Assembly: GCA_029935375.1 (NCBI GenBank)
Contig: JAOZKL010000059.1
Coordinates: 1 to 5,169 of the forward strand
DNA: 5,169 nucleotides
Direction: 5' to 3'
From: Patescibacteria group bacterium
GTDB lineage: Bacteria > Patescibacteriota > JACMRA01
Shown here one piece after another: positions 1 through 4,649 of the stretch; within the stretch, counting starts at the first letter, position 1, and every line of letters begins with the position of its first letter. Position numbers and translations under genes: made by a program. The notes beneath the pieces were generated by a model. The model made no database searches, had not been told where the DNA came from, and saw only the letters and a program-made list of their open reading frames with translations.

Positions 1-100
1 AGTAAAAGTCATTTCAAAAAGAACATTTTTAGAATAACTTTAAGAATTTCTACTTGAGAAGCGAATTAGGAAAGAGGTCTAATACCAGGCTTGCTCAAAT

Positions 101-502
101 TCATTTATCCGCCTTTTGTATTTCTTGGCGGATTTTTGTTGCGATTTGTTCCATTTCTTCAGGTTCTATTGCGATGGGCTTGTTTCCAGATGGGTTTTTG
201 GTTATCAAGGGCATTAGGTGGTAATGGAAGTGGGGAACATCAGTTCCTATTACTTTTGTTACTATCCTTTTTGCATCTAGAGACTTTTCTATAGCGTTTG
301 CAATTTTTTTGGCAGCTACAAAAACCGCAGAATAATATGGTTCTGGCACATCGTTAAACTTATCAACCTCAATTTTTGGGACTATTAGTGTATGACCTTT
401 TTCCAACGGTTGTATATCAAGAAATGCAAAAACATATTCGTTTTCATAGATTTTGTGTGATGGTATCTCTCCTTTTATAATTTTTGAAAATATTGTAGAC
501 AT
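101..502 (-). CDS. HIT-family (Hint/PKCI-like) nucleotide hydrolase/transferase
   Basis: This 133-residue protein is a complete histidine-triad protein of the Hint branch. The N-terminus (FSKIIKGEIPSHKIYEN, about residues 5-21) and GHTLIVPK (36-43) are typical Hint strands, and the triad is H91-F-H93-Y-H95-L-M. By family knowledge the middle histidine (H93) is the nucleophile that forms a nucleotidyl intermediate. Such proteins hydrolyse adenosine phosphoramidates or related nucleotides in the cytoplasm; the true substrate here is unknown. The usual Asn/Gln-rich stretch before the triad is replaced by VIGTDVPHFHYH. The start gives the standard N-terminus, but no Shine-Dalgarno precedes it. 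It starts 8 bases after the membrane-protein gene and is the last gene of the trpS run. The stop is TGA, with a second in-frame TGA two codons on. Confidence 0.95.
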   Translation of the reverse strand: MSTIFSKIIKGEIPSHKIYENEYVFAFLDIQPLEKGHTLIVPKIEVDKFNDVPEPYYSAVFVAAKKIANAIEKSLDAKRIVTKVIGTDVPHFHYHLMPLITKNPSGNKPIAIEPEEMEQIATKIRQEIQKADK

Positions 503-510
503 ATTGTTTT

Positions 511-735
511 TTATATAAAGTATTCAATTATATATTTAATTATTTTTACCCCACCAGCTATTAATGGCAATGCAGCAAAAAAGTTAATAACATCTTTTGG
601 TTGTAGATCCCACCACCACAGCAATATCAAAAATAGTATATATAAGGGGGCTATCTGAGAGGAGATTAAGAAGCAGATTATTTCTATAGCCAGTTTTAGC
701 CAATAATTATCTGCACCTCTTTTCAACAGTTTCAT
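511..735 (-). CDS. Small two-helix membrane protein, function unknown
   Basis: The 74-residue product is strongly hydrophobic. A basic N-terminus (K2, K5, R6, K14) is followed by a first hydrophobic segment at about residues 15-42, interrupted by P30 and ending in a WWW cluster (40-42). A short polar loop (DLQPKD) leads to a second segment at about 49-72. This suggests a two-helix inner-membrane hairpin; the shape recalls small holin-like proteins, but I see no diagnostic motif and do not assign a family. The gene is convincing because its ATG is preceded by AGAGGTG with 5 bases of spacing, the best ribosome binding site in the window, and it lies 2 bases after xseB and 8 before the HIT gene. 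It is surely cotranscribed with them, though no functional link is evident. Confidence 0.75.
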   Translation of the reverse strand: MKLLKRGADNYWLKLAIEIICFLISSQIAPLYILFLILLWWWDLQPKDVINFFAALPLIAGGVKIIKYIIEYFI

Positions 736-737
736 AT

Positions 738-929
738 TTACACCTCTTTATTTTTAGGGGTATCAAGTTTTTCTAATTTATTTTCAATTGCTGTCAGCTC
801 GTGTTCAACTTCATTTTTTAGTTTATACGCTTCTTCCAGATATTTTACACTTTCATTGAGCGGTACTTTTTCTTCTTGAAGCATTGTTTCAATTTCTTTC
901 ATTCTTTTTAATTTTTCTTCTAATGTCAT
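738..929 (-). CDS. xseB: Exodeoxyribonuclease VII small subunit
   Basis: The 63-residue acidic, all-helical protein matches the XseB pattern: a first helix (LEEKLKRMKEIETMLQEEK, about 3-21), the turn PLNES that stands for the family's (L/P)LEES, then a second helix (VKYLEEAYKLKNEVEHELTAIENKLEKL, about 28-55). Several XseB chains assemble on one XseA chain; the complex degrades single-stranded DNA into acid-soluble oligonucleotides. It is somewhat shorter than the E. coli protein (80 residues), mostly at the tail. The catalytic partner xseA is not in the window, although the two genes are often adjacent. The start is 12 bases after the trpS stop, with no clear Shine-Dalgarno. The assignment rests on pattern similarity of a short coiled protein, so it is slightly less secure than the enzymes. 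Confidence 0.85.
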   Translation of the reverse strand: MTLEEKLKRMKEIETMLQEEKVPLNESVKYLEEAYKLKNEVEHELTAIENKLEKLDTPKNKEV

Positions 930-941
930 AATTAATTAATT

Positions 942-1982
942 TTATCTTTTTAGTCCCACTGCTTTTTGAGCTCTATGTAGTGTTTTGTTTGCGATTTTAC
1001 TAACTTCAGCCTCGTTTATTTCTAAGATTTTGCTAACTTCCTCATCATCCAATTCTGCAATCTTTGTCTGTAAATTAGTTAAAAAGTCATGAACCAATTC
1101 TGCAGTTGCAATTTTTAGTTCTCCGTACTTTGTTTTTCCAACCCAAGTATCTTTAACTTCTTGTTCGCCGTCTCCAGACAACATAGTTATCAATTGTAGT
1201 AGATTTGTTACCCCTGGTTGCTTCTCCCAATTCCAGTCTATCTTTCCATAATCATCGGTTTGTGCTGACATTATCTTTTTTACTGCATCATCTGGCTTGT
1301 CTGTTAATGTTATAGTTCCTTTTGGGTCTTTTGCAGATTTGCTCATTTTTGTTTCTGGGTTAGAAAGGCTCCTTATTTTTATCCCTTCAGATATATTCAT
1401 AAAGTCTAATTGCTTGGCCCAAGATTTTGGAACTGTAAACAATCCTTCCGGAAACTTTGCTTCAAATTTATTATTCATCCTAATGGCAATATCTCTTGTT
1501 AGCTCCAGATGCTGTCTTTGATCTTGCCCAAGTGGAACATAATCAGCATCATATAATAATATATCACCAGCCATCAAAATTGGATAGGAGAACAGCCCAA
1601 CAGAAACATTTCTCCCTTCTTTTTTGGATTTTTCTTTAAACTGTATCATCCTTTGAGTTTCTCCATAATATGTGAAGCAAGATAATATCCACTGTATTTC
1701 ACTATGTGCCGAAATCCTTGATTGTCTGTATAAGTAAACGTTTGGATTGCTAAGATCTATTCCAGCTGCAATATATGTCTTTATATTTTGCAAGGCAGTT
1801 TTGTATAAGTTGTCGTAATCTATCGGAGTTATAAATGAATGTAAATCTGGTACAAAAATAAACATCTTATCATCCTTTTCTAGGCTTTGTTGTGTTTTTA
1901 TCATTGGAAGGATAGCTCCAAGATAGTTTCCAATTGTCAGACTTGCATTTGAGCGAAGCCCAGTTAATATCGTTTTTGTCAT
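942..1982 (-). CDS. trpS: Tryptophanyl-tRNA synthetase
   Basis: This complete 346-residue class Ic synthetase charges tRNA-Trp with tryptophan in the cytoplasm. The HIGH-equivalent is T16-I-G-N19 in SLTIGNYLGA, as in many bacterial TrpRS (E. coli also has TIGN). VPDLHSFIT (44-52) is the usual second strand. YPILMAGDILLYDADYVPLG begins at 133, with D140 at the position of the indole-contacting aspartate, followed by QHLELTRDIA (157-166). The second signature is K212-M-S-K-S216. Length is normal for the family. One oddity is the stretch before TIGN: E. coli reads AQPSGELTIGN, whereas this protein has GLRSNASLTIGN. The start gives the expected N-terminus (MTKTILTG). No Shine-Dalgarno is visible upstream, but a perfect TTGACA lies 33 bases before the ATG. 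It heads the trpS-xseB-membrane protein-HIT run. Confidence 0.98.
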   Translation of the reverse strand: MTKTILTGLRSNASLTIGNYLGAILPMIKTQQSLEKDDKMFIFVPDLHSFITPIDYDNLYKTALQNIKTYIAAGIDLSNPNVYLYRQSRISAHSEIQWILSCFTYYGETQRMIQFKEKSKKEGRNVSVGLFSYPILMAGDILLYDADYVPLGQDQRQHLELTRDIAIRMNNKFEAKFPEGLFTVPKSWAKQLDFMNISEGIKIRSLSNPETKMSKSAKDPKGTITLTDKPDDAVKKIMSAQTDDYGKIDWNWEKQPGVTNLLQLITMLSGDGEQEVKDTWVGKTKYGELKIATAELVHDFLTNLQTKIAELDDEEVSKILEINEAEVSKIANKTLHRAQKAVGLKR

Positions 1983-1988
1983 AATTTG

Positions 1989-2020
1989 ATTAATTTGTGA
2001 TAATTTGTATATTGTGTCAA
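1989..2020 (-). promoter_or_regulatory. Candidate trpS promoter (perfect -35, weak -10)
   Basis: The 50-base gap between the exonuclease stop and trpS contains, on the minus strand, a perfect TTGACA (2020-2015). No equally good -10 follows: at 17-base spacing the hexamer is CAAATT (3 of 6) and at 20-base spacing ATTAAT (4 of 6). If used, transcription would start within a few bases of the trpS ATG and give a leaderless or nearly leaderless message, consistent with the absence of a Shine-Dalgarno. It could also be chance in AT-rich DNA, with trpS read from the exonuclease promoter. Confidence 0.35.
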
Positions 2021-2032
2021 GCTATTTTACTT

Positions 2033-2599
2033 TTACAGTAGTGTCATATCTGGCTCTATACTACTATTGCCAGCTACTGGCACTTCCAATACAACTTGTT
2101 CAGTTTTTTGTAGATTGGTATATTTTATTGGCTTAGCGTTTAGTGTCATTCTGAATAGTTCTTCTGTTAATCTAACATCATTCATACAATAATCTATCAA
2201 TGGAAACCAATTCTTATCCCAATAGTAATGTTTGTATTGTTCGTAACTATCTGTTTTGTGCTCTCCTAAATTAGCGCTACAAAGATTGTCTAGTCTTGTC
2301 TTGTATCCAATTTTTTTCTCCATTTCTAGCATTATATCATACGATGGTAGTTCTTTTAGTGGAAAGTTGGCATATTTCTGCAAGACAGGAAGATCAAACC
2401 AGAGGTGGTTGTAGCCAACTATTAGGTCTGCCTCTTTCATCAGCTCAATAAAATCTTTTGTATCTTCTTCTAAGAAAGCCACATATTCGTCAATCCAGCT
2501 AATATACGCCCCAGTAACAGAAACACGAAACTCTTCAGTGTTAATTTTGTCAGACTTGCTAGGGCTGTATGTTTCTATATCAAAAGTTATGTAGTTCAT
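2033..2599 (-). CDS. DEDDy-type RNase H-like 3'-5' exonuclease, YprB-like
   Basis: With the start chosen here the protein has 188 residues and begins MNYITFDIET, so strand 1 with the catalytic pair D7-x-E9 (Exo I) sits at the N-terminus as usual for this fold. Exo II is GYNHLWFDLPVL (62-73) with catalytic D69, and Exo III is Y137-C-M-N-D141 in DYCMNDVRLTEELF, making it the DEDDy type. It resembles stand-alone RNase H-like exonuclease domains of the YprB/RNase_H_2 kind; a two-metal 3'-5' exonuclease acting on RNA or DNA is expected, but the substrate cannot be read from sequence. The last 30 residues are probably a loose tail. The frame stays open to an ATG at 2662, but that would add 21 hydrophobic residues (FFLLISLI) encoded across promoter-like DNA, so I reject it. 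It is 50 bases upstream of trpS and divergent from the unknown gene at 2695. Confidence 0.85.
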   Translation of the reverse strand: MNYITFDIETYSPSKSDKINTEEFRVSVTGAYISWIDEYVAFLEEDTKDFIELMKEADLIVGYNHLWFDLPVLQKYANFPLKELPSYDIMLEMEKKIGYKTRLDNLCSANLGEHKTDSYEQYKHYYWDKNWFPLIDYCMNDVRLTEELFRMTLNAKPIKYTNLQKTEQVVLEVPVAGNSSIEPDMTLL

Positions 2600-2610
2600 A
2601 TTTATCAATG

Positions 2611-2639
2611 ATATAAGCAGGAAAAACATATTTTGTAAA
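2611..2639 (-). promoter_or_regulatory. Candidate promoter of the exonuclease gene
   Basis: On the minus strand TTTACA (2639-2634, five of six matches to the -35 consensus) is followed after 17 bases by TTATAT (2616-2611), which carries an extended -10 TG one base upstream. Overlapping TATATC and TATCAT give alternative -10 hexamers at 18 and 20 bases. The initiation point would fall near 2604-2600, leaving a leader of about 0-5 bases before the ATG at 2599. The -10 is imperfect, so confidence is moderate. It stands back to back with the promoter of the plus-strand gene, with 17 bases between the two -35 boxes. Confidence 0.4.
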
Positions 2640-2656
2640 GTAGTTTTTATCATATC

Positions 2657-2685
2657 TTGCATGGAATACTATTTTGTGCTATTAT
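2657..2685 (+). promoter_or_regulatory. Extended -10 promoter of the first unknown gene
   Basis: TTGCAT (2657-2662) and TATTAT (2680-2685) are separated by exactly 17 bases, and the -10 has the extended motif TG at 2677-2678. The -10 matches five of six consensus bases; the -35 keeps only TTG in place. Initiation about 7 bases after the -10 falls at 2692-2695, essentially on the ATG at 2695, so the mRNA is predicted to be leaderless or to carry 1-3 leader bases. This placement also rules out the earlier in-frame TTG at 2674 as the start. Confidence 0.55.
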
Positions 2686-2694
2686 AGTTTGGTT

Positions 2695-3231
2695 ATGGAA
2701 ACGCCAAAATGGTCAAAACCAAAGAGTTCTTTTGAGCTTTCATCTGCTTTTTATCATGAGGTTTTTGTTGATATTGATTCAGATGCTCAGCAATTTGTTC
2801 GTAAGGTTAGGTTTTTACTTCAAAAATATACAAAAAATAATATTTTGAACAAATATGATAACTCATGTCAAGAAGAGCCTGTTGAGGTTTATTCTCTCAA
2901 AAGCGGAGTTCTTGGCGAAGACAGTCAGTATCAGAATATCTATGTCAGATTTGTGGCTAGTAAAAACACGATCTATTTTGATCTCTCACTAAAGAGGTTT
3001 GATTATACAGATATTAGTGCTAGTCTTAGAGGTGGACTGAAGATAGATCTGAAAAAAACAGGCAATGCCTCAGATATTATTAGTATAGATTTGCAAAAAA
3101 AGTCTTATTCTATACATTATTCTGTTGATCGGGCAGGTTCGACTATTGCAGGCTGCGCACATCGAAAAGGTATCTTGGATGATGAGCTGTTAGATGAAAT
3201 TTCTGGTATACTATCAACCTACAAAAAATAG
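2695..3231 (+). CDS. Unknown protein, 178 aa, first gene of the three-gene cassette
   Basis: I do not recognise this protein. It begins METPKWSKPKSSFELSSAF and shows no signal peptide or membrane segment. Residues 20-53 look helical (HEVFVDIDSDAQQFVRKVRFLLQKY). Residues 63-145 look like alternating strands (EVYSLKSGVL, NIYVRFVASKNTIYFDLSLKRF, IISIDLQKKSYSIHYSV), and a final helix spans about 160-176. This suggests a small alpha/beta domain of about 150 residues. It has two cysteines (C58, C154), the second in AGCAHRKG with H156, but this is not a recognisable metal motif. The ATG was chosen because the -10 box overlaps the earlier TTG start at 2674. There is no Shine-Dalgarno, consistent with leaderless translation. 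The clean frame and its own promoter support a real gene. Confidence 0.7.
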   Translation: METPKWSKPKSSFELSSAFYHEVFVDIDSDAQQFVRKVRFLLQKYTKNNILNKYDNSCQEEPVEVYSLKSGVLGEDSQYQNIYVRFVASKNTIYFDLSLKRFDYTDISASLRGGLKIDLKKTGNASDIISIDLQKKSYSIHYSVDRAGSTIAGCAHRKGILDDELLDEISGILSTYKK

Positions 3232-3260
3232 TTGCACAAAATAAAAACTTGGAGTATACT
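3232..3260 (+). promoter_or_regulatory. Promoter of the second unknown gene
   Basis: TTGCAC (3232-3237), starting immediately after the stop codon of the preceding gene, is followed at exactly 17 bases by TATACT (3255-3260), five of six matches to the -10 consensus. The -35 shares TTGCA with the promoter at 2657. Initiation is expected near 3266-3268, giving a leader of about 62 bases before the ATG at 3330. A 6-bp inverted repeat, ACTATA (3258-3263) and TATAGT (3272-3277), straddles the end of the -10 and the predicted start point and could serve as an operator, though AT-rich DNA makes chance dyads common. Confidence 0.5.
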
Positions 3261-3277
3261 ATAGCTAGTTATATAGT

Positions 3278-3301
3278 TTGCGATACAAAATATTATCGTA
3301 A
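3278..3301 (+). promoter_or_regulatory. 5' leader hairpin of the second unknown gene
   Basis: TTGCGATA (3278-3285) pairs with TATCGTAA (3294-3301) to form an 8-bp stem with one G-U pair and an 8-base loop (CAAAATAT). It lies about 11 bases from the predicted mRNA 5' end and is followed by a 28-base A-rich, C/G-poor stretch leading to the ATG. No U-run follows, so it is not an intrinsic terminator for the gene before. A 5'-proximal hairpin could stabilise the message or be bound by a regulator; that role is inference. Confidence 0.4.
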
Positions 3302-3329
3302 TTCTATCAAAAAACAAAAACAAAAAGTT

Positions 3330-3899
3330 ATGAAGAGTAATATTGAGAGCACTTATTCTAGAAGAAAAAAAGAATTTATTGAGAAGACTCCAGAAGGTTC
3401 TTTTCTTAAAAAGTTTGTATTAGGAGCTGAAGAAGTGAAAAATAAAGCCAAGGATGCTATAGCTTCTGTAACAAATGCTGATATAGAACAAGCTGTAGAA
3501 AAGAAAAAAGTAAGACAAAAAATAAGAGCTGAGTTAAAAGGGGTTCAACAAGACATTGATGTTTTGGATAGAATGGTGAAAGCTGAGATTTTATTTCAAA
3601 GAATAGACTCTGAGGGCAACACTTCATTTGTTGATAGTAACGAAAAAGAGTGGTTAAGCTTGGATACAAACTCATCTATAGCACTTGCCAAAATAGAAGA
3701 GGATTCAGGAAAAAATTTATTTAACACTCTCAGTGTTGTAGATGCAGATAAAATTCATGAGTTTTCTAGTTTGGGTAAGAATAATGAATTAATGAAAGCT
3801 TTGGAAAAAGAGGAGCAAGACAAAAAAGATCTAAAGGATTATTCTAATATAAAAACAATGTTAAGTAATCAGAAAGGAGATCTAAAAAAAGCAGCGTAA
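3330..3899 (+). CDS. Unknown charged, helical protein, 189 aa
   Basis: I do not recognise this protein. It begins MKSNIESTYSRRKKEF and is rich in Lys and Glu, with no cysteine, signal peptide or membrane segment, so it is probably a soluble cytoplasmic protein. Residues about 33-95 read as long amphipathic helices (EEVKNKAKDAIASV, EQAVEKKKVRQKIRAELKGVQQDIDVLDRMVKAE) likely to form a coiled coil. Residues 96-145 look more mixed, and 152-189 are again charged helix ending in a basic tail (KGDLKKAA). The frame is open back to a TTG at 3249, but that codon lies before the -10 box, so the ATG at 3330 is preferred. There is no Shine-Dalgarno; the 20 bases before the ATG are mostly A. It is 35 bases upstream of the next gene, whose leader and first codons closely resemble its own. 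Confidence 0.75.
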   Translation: MKSNIESTYSRRKKEFIEKTPEGSFLKKFVLGAEEVKNKAKDAIASVTNADIEQAVEKKKVRQKIRAELKGVQQDIDVLDRMVKAEILFQRIDSEGNTSFVDSNEKEWLSLDTNSSIALAKIEEDSGKNLFNTLSVVDADKIHEFSSLGKNNELMKALEKEEQDKKDLKDYSNIKTMLSNQKGDLKKAA

Positions 3900-3934
3900 A
3901 AATAAATTTCAAAAATAAAAACAAACAAAATCTT

Positions 3935-4639
3935 ATGAAAAATAATATTGAATTCTCATCAAATACAAAAAATTTACCAGAACCAGAAGAGCAAAAATTA
4001 CTAACTGATGAGAAAGAGTCTCTTTTGACATACAACAAAGCAAAGGAATTGCCATTTAATTCTGTTGATACAGTTGGTGAGATAAGGGAGTATTTGGGTA
4101 AGATTTCAAACATTCAGTGGACAAATAGTGATGTAGGTTTCCTACAAGGCAAGTTGGATGATGAAAGATTTACATTTAATGAAAAAACAAAACTAGTAAA
4201 AGTTTTCAAAAAATCAGGACAGCCTAATGGGCAATATTCATTTGACAATTTCTTTGATTTGGTAAGAAACGGCAATTATGATGGCTTTGATGAGAAGGTT
4301 GAAAAAGTTGAGATGACTTATAGTCAGCTTACAAAAAAATTCTCAGAAGAGTTGGAAATTGCACTGGAGTCTGGAAAAGCAAGGGAGGTTATCGGAGGTG
4401 TAGAAATTGGAGGTAGTATTATCCCTGCAATGTTCCTGGAAAATTTAGACATGCAAAAAGAAGTTGAGAAAGAAGAGGTTGTAGAAGATTTTGAATTTGA
4501 ATTGAAAAAAATGAAAGGTGATATTTTTTCTTCTAACAAAATAAATCCATCTATAAAAGAACGACAAATTAATCGTCAGAAAATGGGACTGTTAACACGA
4601 TATTTGAAAGCTCTTGAAAAAGCAAATAAAACAGCTTAG
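3935..4639 (+). CDS. Unknown acidic protein, 234 aa
   Basis: I do not recognise this protein. It starts MKNNIEFSSNTKNLPEPEEQ; the first 40 residues look disordered and acidic. Residues 44-115 (SVDTVGEIREYLGKI, NSDVGFLQGKLDDERFTFNEKTKLVKVFKK, YSFDNFFDLVRNG) look like a compact helical domain. A helix at about 125-150 (YSQLTKKFSEELEIALESGKAREV) leads into a glycine-rich hydrophobic patch GGVEIGGSIIPAMFL (154-168), then an acidic stretch (EVEKEEVVEDFEFE) and a basic C-terminal helix (KERQINRQKMGLLTRYLKALEKA). There is no cysteine, histidine, signal peptide or clear membrane helix. No Shine-Dalgarno is present; the leader is A-rich like that of the gene 35 bases upstream, with which it is probably cotranscribed. 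Its TAG stop is 10 bases from the end of the convergent glycyl-tRNA synthetase gene. Confidence 0.78.
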   Translation: MKNNIEFSSNTKNLPEPEEQKLLTDEKESLLTYNKAKELPFNSVDTVGEIREYLGKISNIQWTNSDVGFLQGKLDDERFTFNEKTKLVKVFKKSGQPNGQYSFDNFFDLVRNGNYDGFDEKVEKVEMTYSQLTKKFSEELEIALESGKAREVIGGVEIGGSIIPAMFLENLDMQKEVEKEEVVEDFEFELKKMKGDIFSSNKINPSIKERQINRQKMGLLTRYLKALEKANKTA

Positions 4640-4649
4640 TTTCTAGATT

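Noticed and set aside
59..92. Possible terminator hairpin after the HIT gene (AAGC/GCTT outside ATTAG/CTAAT)
   Set aside because: The stem is interrupted, with 4 and 5 bp separated by an unequal internal loop, and no U-run follows directly on the minus strand; it looks like a chance dyad in AT-rich DNA.
95..103. Recoding of UGA to glycine (code 25, as in some CPR lineages), suggested by the single TGA stop of the HIT gene
   Set aside because: Conserved genes such as trpS run full length with no internal TGA, and the HIT TGA lies at the expected protein end with another TGA two codons later.
1297..1521. Open frame on the plus strand inside trpS; similar frames lie opposite the HIT gene, glyQS and the unknown genes
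   Set aside because: They are antisense shadows of real or well-supported coding regions, with no ribosome binding site or recognisable domain.
2600..2662. Longer exonuclease start at 2662 adding a hydrophobic N-terminus that resembles a signal peptide
   Set aside because: The 21 extra residues precede the fold's first strand, are encoded across the candidate promoter elements, and have no ribosome binding site; MNYITFDIET is the natural family start.
2674..2694. TTG start adding seven residues to the first unknown gene
   Set aside because: The -10 box at 2680-2685 lies after this codon, so it would not be in the transcript.
3249..3329. TTG start adding 27 residues to the second unknown gene
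   Set aside because: It overlaps the promoter (-10 at 3255-3260) and leader hairpin, and the downstream ATG shares its context with the next gene.
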